Of a DNA stretch of 21,359 nt, positions 15,575 to 21,359 are shown piece by piece. The notes under the pieces are model-generated. The model saw only the letters and a program-made list of their open reading frames with translations. It was not told where the DNA came from and searched no databases. The translations under genes were made by a program, and so were the position numbers. Position 1 is the first letter of the stretch; every line of letters starts with the position of its first letter. Origin of the DNA: Planctomycetaceae bacterium (GTDB lineage: Bacteria > Planctomycetota > Planctomycetia > Planctomycetales > Planctomycetaceae); assembly GCA_003445035.1 (NCBI GenBank), contig DLVV01000242.1, positions 697-22,055 on the forward strand, read 5' to 3'.

Positions 15575-16387
15575 ATGGCCGACTTCGTCTACAGCCTGAA
15601 TTCGAGCACCATCCGCCCGACCCCGATCCTGGAAAAGATCGCGATCGCCGGCCGAACCGGTTACGGGGCGATCGAGTTGTGGCACGACGACATCGATCTC
15701 TACCTGCTGACCGGCGGCACCCTGGCCGATATCCGCAAGGCCGCCGATGACAACGGGCTGGAGGTGCCCACGACCATCTTCCTCAAGGGATGGTGGGACA
15801 CCGTCGGCGAGGAGTACGAGCAGGAGATCGACGAGATCAAGCGGCGGATGGAACAGTCGGTAGCGGTGGGGGCAACCTACGCCATCGGTGGACCGCCCCT
15901 GGGAGAGGTCGATTTCGAACTGGGAGGTCGACAGTACGCCCGGCTGCTGGAGATCGGCCGGGAATTCGGCATCAAGCCGATCATGGAGTTCCTGGGATTC
16001 AGCGAGCAGGTCAATTCGATCGAAGCCGCGCTGAGGGTGATGGAGGGCAGTGGTGACGGCGACGCCACCACGGTGCTCGACCCGTTCCACATCTACCGAG
16101 GTGGTGGCGATGTCGAATCGATCGCCAAGCTGACAGCCGACCAGATTGCCATCTCGCATTTCAACGACTGCATCGACACCAAGCCCCGCGAGGAGCAACA
16201 CGACCCGGATCGGGTGATGCCCGGAGACGGTGTTTTTGACCTCGGCCGCTACTGCCAGTTGCTGAGGGACGTGGGATACAACGGTTGGCTGTCGCTGGAA
16301 CTGTTCCGCGAGGACCTCTGGGAACAGGACCCCGAGGAAGTCGCCCGAGAAGGGCTTGAGAAGATGAAGGCGGTCGCCGAAGCGTAG
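15575..16387 (+). CDS. xylose-isomerase-like TIM-barrel sugar phosphate isomerase/epimerase
   Basis: The 270-residue protein follows the AP-endonuclease-2/xylose-isomerase-like barrel: LEKIAIAGRTGYGAIELWHDD at 19-39 forms the first strands. Candidate metal ligands occur in order as Glu138 (PIMEFLGF), Asp169 and His172 (VLDPFHIYRGG), His195 (ISHFND) and Glu242 (LSLELF). Such enzymes isomerise or epimerise sugars or hydroxy-acids, including myo-inositol derivatives; the substrate here is not known. VMPGDGVFDLGRY is also a recurring block in the family. ATG at 15575 is preferred because the conserved sequence begins right there; the frame is open upstream to 15428, overlapping the divergent gene, but without family similarity. 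No good ribosome-binding site is visible. It converges with the pectate lyase, six bases apart. Confidence 0.9.
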   Translation: MADFVYSLNSSTIRPTPILEKIAIAGRTGYGAIELWHDDIDLYLLTGGTLADIRKAADDNGLEVPTTIFLKGWWDTVGEEYEQEIDEIKRRMEQSVAVGATYAIGGPPLGEVDFELGGRQYARLLEIGREFGIKPIMEFLGFSEQVNSIEAALRVMEGSGDGDATTVLDPFHIYRGGGDVESIAKLTADQIAISHFNDCIDTKPREEQHDPDRVMPGDGVFDLGRYCQLLRDVGYNGWLSLELFREDLWEQDPEEVAREGLEKMKAVAEA

Positions 16388-16393
16388 CCGGGA

Positions 16394-17842
16394 CTACTCG
16401 CTCGCCGCGATGTAGGCCGCCAGCGAACCGATGTGGCGGACAAACACCAGGGTCGAAATCACCGGGACCTTCTTGTCACGTGTTCCGTCGCCCTGGTACC
16501 GCAACTGGTCCAACTCGACCCACGCCCCGCGGGCATCCATCGAATCGACGGCCTGCTGCGCACGCTTGGTGACCCCGGCTGTCAGCTTCGGACGTTTCCG
16601 TCGCGGCGCGGCGCTCGCATCCACCGGCTTCAACTGACCGTCTCGCCTGGCCCGCCGCCAGGCGGCCTCGATCGAATCCAGTTTCGAATTCACCTGGAAG
16701 CCGTAGTGTGTCGGCAGGTCATCATCGGTGTAGACCAGCTGGTACTTCATGGTGAAGTACAGCGGTCGGTTGGTCTTCAACTCGTAGAATCTCGCCAGCT
16801 TGCCCTTGGAGATCTCCGATGTCTTCAGATAGTTGAGTGCCGGCAGTACGGCGTTGAGGAAATCCTTGCGACCGGTCTTCTGGTACAGGAATATCAGCGT
16901 CCGCATCACGCCCTGGGATTCTCCACCGGTGACCGAAGGCGGTTCGAACTTGCGGGCCCAGGCCGGGTGCATGTCGAGATCGTACTGCTGGGCCCAGGCG
17001 GGCTGCGGGTCGGGCATCTGGGCCGACAGGATGAAGTCGCCGGCCTTTTCCGCCGCCGCCTGGTACTTCTTGCGGCCGTAGATCTCGCGGGCCTCGATCA
17101 TCGTGCGGACCACGTCGGCAATCGAGTTGTCGTTGAAGGTGTAAAAGGTGTAGTACCGCTTCTGGGGAAAGGTCCGCGACCAGGTCTTCTGGTAACTCGC
17201 CTTGCGGACCGGGAATTTCTTCGGATCGGGGAACGACTCGTACCGCTGCGACCAGGCCCCGTTGGGAAACTGCGCCTTGATCAACGCGTCCAGGGCGTAT
17301 TCGACCGCCGAGTGAATCGACTGGTCCTTGTAGTCGAGACCGCGGTCCAGGTGCATCAGGAACCGGAGTGCCGACTGCGTGGTGTTGTCGTCCAGCGTGG
17401 TCCGGTTGCGGCCCTTGGGGTTGCCGTCGATCCGGTACGCGTAATTCCTGCGACGGGCCGGGTCGGTTTCGATGCGGTAATCCCAGCCACCCGAACGCAG
17501 TTGGCCGCGGACCAGGTGATGACCGGCATGCACCGCCGCATCACGCAGCACCCGGTCGCCGCACGTCAACCAGGCGTCGAGCAGGCCTTCGCCGACGGTC
17601 GGTGTTCCGGGTGGTTGCACCCAGGTCATCCCCGGCCCGGCCTTCCCTTCACCCTCGCGCCGCTTCAGATCGTGGCTGTACCGCCACAGGTACCCGCCCT
17701 CGGCCGAGACCGTCTTGCGGAAGAAATTGACCGCCTTATGCAGTGCGGCCTGGGCGTTTCGCCTTGTGATGGGTTCAGCAGCAGCAACAGCCGAGACAAA
17801 CCAGCCCTGCAGGAGGATGGCGACAATCATGGTGCGAAGCAT
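16394..17842 (-). CDS. secreted pectate lyase, PL10-like
   Basis: The 482-residue product carries a signal peptide (MLRTMIVAILLQGWFVSAVAAAE) and PL10 pectic-acid-lyase landmarks in order: TTLDDNTTQSALRFL (148-162), FPNGAWSQRY (192-201), YTFYTFNDNSIADVVRTM (231-248), AWAQQYDLDMHPAWARKFEPPS (282-303) and TGGESQGVMR (305-314). The family cleaves polygalacturonate by beta-elimination using calcium and a catalytic arginine. A C-terminal part of about 70 residues contains a basic hinge (APRRKRPKL) and ends LVFVRHIGSLAAYIAASE. The ATG at 17842 is chosen because GGAGG lies six bases upstream, inside the longer reading from GTG at 17866. Activity is not certain, as several planctomycete homologues are only annotated by similarity. 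Confidence 0.92.
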   Translation of the reverse strand: MLRTMIVAILLQGWFVSAVAAAEPITRRNAQAALHKAVNFFRKTVSAEGGYLWRYSHDLKRREGEGKAGPGMTWVQPPGTPTVGEGLLDAWLTCGDRVLRDAAVHAGHHLVRGQLRSGGWDYRIETDPARRRNYAYRIDGNPKGRNRTTLDDNTTQSALRFLMHLDRGLDYKDQSIHSAVEYALDALIKAQFPNGAWSQRYESFPDPKKFPVRKASYQKTWSRTFPQKRYYTFYTFNDNSIADVVRTMIEAREIYGRKKYQAAAEKAGDFILSAQMPDPQPAWAQQYDLDMHPAWARKFEPPSVTGGESQGVMRTLIFLYQKTGRKDFLNAVLPALNYLKTSEISKGKLARFYELKTNRPLYFTMKYQLVYTDDDLPTHYGFQVNSKLDSIEAAWRRARRDGQLKPVDASAAPRRKRPKLTAGVTKRAQQAVDSMDARGAWVELDQLRYQGDGTRDKKVPVISTLVFVRHIGSLAAYIAASE

Positions 17843-17848
17843 CGAAGG

Positions 17849-17853
17849 CCTCC
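17849..17853 (-). promoter_or_regulatory. Shine-Dalgarno GGAGG deciding the pectate lyase start
   Basis: GGAGG on the minus strand lies six bases before the ATG at 17842 and so argues against the upstream GTG at 17866. Confidence 0.75.
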
Positions 17854-17916
17854 GGTCGAAATCCACTCGGCGGCCAGTCTAACTCGACCACCGGGGCATT
17901 GCGCCCGCCGCGTCTC

Positions 17917-17944
17917 TTGACCGTAAATCCGGTCCGGCTAGAAT
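17917..17944 (+). promoter_or_regulatory. promoter of tRNA-Asp
   Basis: TTGACC at 17917-17922 and TAGAAT at 17939-17944 are 16 bases apart; each matches five of six consensus positions. The expected transcription start is near 17951, about 33 bases before the mature tRNA. The leader contains CGAACG/CGTTCG (17955-17976) with a ten-base loop, possibly part of the precursor. Confidence 0.65.
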
Positions 17945-17983
17945 CATGTGCTGTCGAACGGGCCTCGGCACGTTCGGCTGGTA

Positions 17984-18057
<74 letters not shown>

Positions 18058-18064
18058 CTTCTCG

Positions 18065-18101
18065 AAACCCGCCATCGCCTCGCGATGGCGGGTTTTTCTT
18101 T
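18065..18101 (+). terminator. intrinsic terminator after tRNA-Asp
   Basis: A perfect 14-bp stem (18065-18078 with 18082-18095) closes a three-base CTC loop and runs into TTTTTCTTTT. It is the only clear rho-independent terminator I see in the window and acts on the plus strand; the opposite strand offers only three Ts. Confidence 0.93.
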
Positions 18102-18286
18102 TCCGACGACGGATCCTGCCAAAACGCACCCGGGACAATCCCCGCCGGGGGCCACGTTGATGTCCTCCATGCCACGCGGCGGAACAGAAACGCGATTCCC
18201 TCTTCGACCACTGAGATTCTCAACGGGTTGTCCGACGAGCTCGTGATAGAATCTCGCCACTTCCTCGCCAGGTCGACTGGTCCACG

Positions 18287-19144
18287 ATGCCCACGCTCAA
18301 CATCCACCACGCCGAGAACCTCACGCTGCTCCCGCGGTGGCCGGATGCGTCTTTTGAGCTGGTTTACATCGACCCGCCATTCAATACCGGTCGCGATCAA
18401 TCCCGACGACGCCTGAAGACGGTCCGCGACGACGACGGCGACCGCACCGGATTCGGAGGCCGACGGTACCGGACCGAAGAGATCGGCCGACAGGCGTTCG
18501 CCGACGCCTTCGACGACTACCTCGCGTTCCTCGAACCGCGACTCCGGGAGGCGCACCGGCTGCTGACACCCACCGGCAGCCTGATGCTGCACCTGGACTG
18601 CCGCGAGGTGCACTACGCCAAGGTGCTGCTGGACGGGATCTTCGGTCGCGATTCCTTCGTCAACGAGATCATCTGGTCCTACGACTACGGGGGCCGATCG
18701 AAGAAACGCTGGTCGCCCAAGCACGACAACATCCTGTGGTACGCCCGCACGCCCGACGACTACACGTACCGCTACGACGACATCGACCGCATCCCGTACA
18801 TGGCCCCCGGACTGGTCGGACCCGAAAAAGCCGCCCGCGGCAAGACACCCACCGATTCGTGGTGGCACACCATCGTCAGCCCCACCGGCAAGGAACGAAC
18901 CGGCTACCCGACCCAGAAGCCGCTGGGGATCCTCGAGCGGATCATTCGTGTCCACAGCCATCCCGGCGACACCGTGCTCGATTTCTTTGCCGGCAGCGGG
19001 ACAACCGGTGAGGCCGCGCTGAAACACGATCGCAGCGCCGTGCTGGTCGACGAGAATCCTGAGGCGATCGAGGTGATGGTCGAGAGGCTGGCGAGATTCG
19101 AGCCGGAGGTGCACCGCGAGGACGACCGACGGGCCTCGGCCTGA
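18287..19144 (+). CDS. site-specific DNA methyltransferase, beta class, apparently solitary
   Basis: The 285-residue enzyme has the catalytic motif IV DPPFNTG at 29-35 before the AdoMet-binding motif I DFFAGSGTTGEA at 232-243, the order of beta-class amino-methyltransferases. Other blocks are IIWSYDYGGRSKKRWSPKHD and ERTGYPTQKPLGILERII. It should methylate the amino group of adenine (or N4 of cytosine) in DNA; the target site cannot be read from sequence. No restriction endonuclease or specificity subunit lies beside it: upstream is tRNA-Asp and downstream a convergent dehydrogenase, six bases away. A weak -10-like TAGAAT lies at 18247-18252 without a good -35. Codon use looks like the neighbours, so recent transfer is not evident. 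Confidence 0.93.
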   Translation: MPTLNIHHAENLTLLPRWPDASFELVYIDPPFNTGRDQSRRRLKTVRDDDGDRTGFGGRRYRTEEIGRQAFADAFDDYLAFLEPRLREAHRLLTPTGSLMLHLDCREVHYAKVLLDGIFGRDSFVNEIIWSYDYGGRSKKRWSPKHDNILWYARTPDDYTYRYDDIDRIPYMAPGLVGPEKAARGKTPTDSWWHTIVSPTGKERTGYPTQKPLGILERIIRVHSHPGDTVLDFFAGSGTTGEAALKHDRSAVLVDENPEAIEVMVERLARFEPEVHREDDRRASA

Positions 19145-19150
19145 CGGCCT

Positions 19151-20197
19151 TCAGGGCAACTCCACGCCCAGACGCTCGGCGTGCTCGACAATCTGTTCCC
19201 ACGCCACCGGGTCGATCGGCACACCTTCGACCTGCCGCTGCCGCCTGATCCGGAACTCCAGGTCGCCCGGCACCAGCACCTCGTCCACTCCCTCAGCCGG
19301 CTCGGCACTCTTCATGTAATCCCGCGTACCGGCAACCAGTTGCCGGTACGACTCGGGGTCGACGAACCGACCCGGATCGATCACCAGGAAACAGACCCCG
19401 TTGCCACCTGTTTCCGGGTCATCGCACCGCAGTCCGGCCAACGTGCTGCCGAGCAGTTCGACGAGCAACCCCAACGCGTAGCCCTTGTGAGCTGCCACAC
19501 CGCCCAACGGCAGGATGCCACCACGTGGCGGGCCGTAGAACCGATCGGGATCGGTTGTGGGCTGCCCCTCGGCATCCTGCACCCAGCCCTCCGGAAGGCT
19601 CTCGCCGCGGTTCCGGTAGACCCGGATCTTCCCCTCGGGTGTGACCGACGTCGAAAAGTCGGCCAGGATCGGATCGCCATCAGTCGGAAAGGCATAAGCG
19701 ATCGGGTTGGTCGCCAGTCGGCCCTGGCGACCTCCTGCCGGCAGCACGAAGTGACCGTGGATTGGCGAATTGCACGTGGCCAACGCCACCAGACCCCTGT
19801 CGGCAGCCAACTGCACGTACGCTCCCAACCTCGCCACGTGGTTGCATCGATGGGTCACCACACACCCGGTGCCCGATTCGGTGGCCAGCGCGATCGCCGT
19901 CTCAATCGCCCTCACGGCACCCACCGGCCCGAAACCCAGTCCGCAATCAACCACCGCCGAACTGGGAGAACGCTGATCCACGGTGATCTCGGCCCCCACC
20001 GTGATCGACCCCTCGGCGACAAAACCGAGGTACTCGGGCAATCTCAGGATTCCATGAGAGTCGTGTCCCAGCAGGCTGCTCTCGACCAGGTGATCGGCCA
20101 CGACCTCCGCCTCCCGATCGGTCGCACCGGCTGCGATCAGCAGTTTTCGCGAAAACGACTCGAGAACCGGGGCAGCAACAACGGTGGCATCACTCAT
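19151..20197 (-). CDS. Ldh2-family NAD(P)-dependent malate/lactate/ureidoglycolate dehydrogenase
   Basis: The 348-residue protein has the Ldh2 landmarks: LLGHDSHGILRLPEYL at 42-57 (active-site His48 and Arg52), the HRCNHVARLGAY block at 116-127, GRLATNPIAYAFP at 159-171, and DFSTS at 180-184. The family reduces or oxidises 2-hydroxy acids such as malate, lactate, 2,3-diketo-L-gulonate or ureidoglycolate; the substrate is not decidable here. It may serve sugar-acid breakdown, fitting the nearby pectate lyase, but this is only contextual. ATG at 20197 is preferred to TTG at 20203. No Shine-Dalgarno sequence is visible; the leader is instead pyrimidine-rich (TTTTTTCCTCC), which is odd. It shares a 125-bp divergent region with the DUF1501 gene. 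Confidence 0.92.
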   Translation of the reverse strand: MSDATVVAAPVLESFSRKLLIAAGATDREAEVVADHLVESSLLGHDSHGILRLPEYLGFVAEGSITVGAEITVDQRSPSSAVVDCGLGFGPVGAVRAIETAIALATESGTGCVVTHRCNHVARLGAYVQLAADRGLVALATCNSPIHGHFVLPAGGRQGRLATNPIAYAFPTDGDPILADFSTSVTPEGKIRVYRNRGESLPEGWVQDAEGQPTTDPDRFYGPPRGGILPLGGVAAHKGYALGLLVELLGSTLAGLRCDDPETGGNGVCFLVIDPGRFVDPESYRQLVAGTRDYMKSAEPAEGVDEVLVPGDLEFRIRRQRQVEGVPIDPVAWEQIVEHAERLGVELP

Positions 20198-20258
20198 GGT
20201 CAAAATCGCGTATTTGGAGGAAAAAAGAGGACGAGTTGGAGAGAATTCCCGAGTCCCG

Positions 20259-20287
20259 TTGGCCCCACAAGTGCCGATGGATATAAT
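20259..20287 (+). promoter_or_regulatory. candidate promoter for the DUF1501 gene
   Basis: TTGGCC at 20259-20264 and a perfect TATAAT at 20282-20287 are exactly 17 bases apart, with the ATG 36 bases downstream. On the opposite strand the same A/T patch reads TATATC and might serve the divergent dehydrogenase gene. Confidence 0.6.
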
Positions 20288-20322
20288 CAGGACTCCCCAG
20301 AAAACCGACGGGACAGCTTCTC

Positions 20323-21359
20323 ATGTTGAAGATCCTCGGACCAGCCACCAGCTCCGACGCGTTCTGTGACGGACTGTCTCGCCGCAACTTCCTCCAGGTC
20401 GGTGGCCTGGGAACCGGGTTGAGCCTGTCCGGCCTGCTGGCCGCCGAGGCCGCCCAGGGCAAACGGCCCTCGGCCAAGTCGGTGATCTTCATCTACCTGG
20501 TCGGCGGCCCGCCGCACCAGGACATGTTTGACCTCAAGCCCGAGGCCCCCGCCGGAATCCGGGGCGAGTTCAACCCGATCGCGACCAACGTGCCCGGGAT
20601 CGAGATCGGCGAGCACCTGCCACGGCTGGCCCAGATGATGGACAAGTTCACCATCATCCGCTCGATCTGCGACGCCCAGCCCGAACACAACGCGTTCCAG
20701 AGTTACACCGGCCGCAACCAGCGTTTGCCGATGCCGGTGGGCGGCTGGCCGACCCCCGGTGCGGTGGCCAGCAAGCTGCTGGGGCCGCTGCACCCCAGCG
20801 TCCCGCCCTACGTCAGTCTCTGCTACACCTGCACCCACGGTCCCTACAACGAGCCGAGCCCGGGGTTCCTGGGCGTGCCTCACTCGCCGTTTCGCCCGCT
20901 GGGCCCCGGCCGGGCCGACCTGGTCCTCAATGGCATCACCCACGACCGACTCGGCGACCGGGCCCTGCTCCGCAAGAGCCTCGATCGCTTCCGCCGCGAA
21001 GCCGACACGACCGGGATGATGGACGGCCACGACGCCTTCACACGGCAGGCCCTGGGCGTCCTGACCTCCTCCCGCCTGGCCAACGCCCTGGACATCTCCC
21101 AGGAAAGCGAAGCCACCCGGGCCCGCTACGGCAAGGGCAATACCAAGGTGATGATCGACGGAAACGGAGCACCGCGGGTGCCCCAGAGTTTCCTGTCGGC
21201 ACGGAGACTGATCGAAGCCGGTGCCCGGATCGTGACGGTCAACTACAGCAAGTGGGACTGGCACGGGGCCTCGTACGGGACGATCTTCAACCGGCAACGG
21301 GAAGACCACCCGGTGCTCGACAAGGCGCTAACGGCCCTGATGGAAGACCTCGAACAACG
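20323..21359 (+). CDS. DUF1501 protein with Tat-like leader, 3' end cut by window edge
   Basis: The frame is open from ATG at 20323 to the right edge (345 residues visible, no stop). It begins with a twin-arginine-like leader, CDGLSRRNFLQVGGLGTG (15-32), followed by a hydrophobic Leu/Ala stretch, so it is probably exported folded. The rest matches the DUF1501 family abundant in planctomycetes: VIFIYLVGGPPHQDMFDLKP, GIEIGEHLPRLAQMMDKF, IIRSICDAQPEHNAFQSYTG, and SARRLIEAGARIVTVNYSKWDWHG near the edge. The family is related to sulfatase/alkaline-phosphatase-type folds, but its activity is not established; in planctomycetes it often follows a DUF1553/DUF1549 cytochrome-type gene, which is not upstream here. 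Usual length is about 420-480 residues, so roughly a quarter is missing. Confidence 0.93.
   Translation, partial: MLKILGPATSSDAFCDGLSRRNFLQVGGLGTGLSLSGLLAAEAAQGKRPSAKSVIFIYLVGGPPHQDMFDLKPEAPAGIRGEFNPIATNVPGIEIGEHLPRLAQMMDKFTIIRSICDAQPEHNAFQSYTGRNQRLPMPVGGWPTPGAVASKLLGPLHPSVPPYVSLCYTCTHGPYNEPSPGFLGVPHSPFRPLGPGRADLVLNGITHDRLGDRALLRKSLDRFRREADTTGMMDGHDAFTRQALGVLTSSRLANALDISQESEATRARYGKGNTKVMIDGNGAPRVPQSFLSARRLIEAGARIVTVNYSKWDWHGASYGTIFNRQREDHPVLDKALTALMEDLEQ

Noticed and set aside
16433..17920. 495-codon plus-strand open frame
   Set aside because: Antisense to the pectate lyase, with no recognisable motif.
20287..21309. 340-codon minus-strand open frame at the right edge
   Set aside because: Antisense to the DUF1501 gene; repetitive Gly/Val/Ala composition without motifs.

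Overview
The window looks like chromosomal DNA of a planctomycete (high G+C, probably class Planctomycetia). This is inferred from family content: a DUF1501 protein with a Tat-like leader, a secreted PQQ-type beta-propeller opening with the GWRGPDRNG motif, a sialate O-acetylesterase, prenyltransferase/squalene-cyclase repeat proteins, a PL10-type pectate lyase, and a SpoVG with a built-in zinc ribbon. No rRNA, phage module, transposase or CRISPR array is seen. I find 17 protein genes (both end genes are cut by the window edges), one tRNA, one strong intrinsic terminator and several candidate promoters.

Layout. (1) 4880 down to 1, minus strand: a tightly packed run of five genes for exported proteins: a beta-sandwich protein, a quinoprotein-like beta-propeller, a small proline-rich lipoprotein, a cyclase-repeat protein, and a secreted protein that runs off the left edge. 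Overlaps of 4 bp or short gaps suggest one transcription unit. (2) 5054-5905, plus: purQ. (3) 7454 down to 5914, minus: ispE then spoVG, the same relative order as in Bacillus. (4) 7775-8872, plus: a PA0069/SplB-like radical SAM protein. (5) 11303 down to 8877, minus: secreted sialate O-acetylesterase followed by a cytosolic prenyltransferase-beta-like protein. (6) 11532-14161, plus: MATE transporter overlapping a class V aminotransferase. (7) 15440 down to 14163, minus: secreted HEATH metallopeptidase with a LecA-like C-terminal domain. (8) 15575-16387, plus: a TIM-barrel sugar isomerase/epimerase. (9) 17842 down to 16394, minus: pectate lyase. (10) 17984-18101, plus: tRNA-Asp with a consensus-like promoter and a 14-bp terminator hairpin, then an apparently solitary beta-class DNA methyltransferase at 18287-19144. 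(11) 20197 down to 19151, minus: an Ldh2-family dehydrogenase. (12) 20323 to the right edge, plus: DUF1501 protein.

The overall theme is a mix of housekeeping genes (purQ, ispE, spoVG, tRNA-Asp) and carbohydrate-directed or surface functions (pectate lyase, sialate esterase, sugar isomerase, LecA-like protease, DUF1501, the exported five-gene run). Transcription units alternate strand strictly, and all five convergent junctions have only 1-8 bp between stop codons with no hairpin terminator.

The leads most worth following are the zinc-ribbon SpoVG beside ispE, the exported five-gene cluster, the convergent-junction architecture, the metallopeptidase-LecA fusion, and the prenyltransferase-beta homologue that seems to have lost zinc ligands. 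I do not see an unmistakable new defence or mobile system. Functions rest on motif recognition by eye, with no database search.
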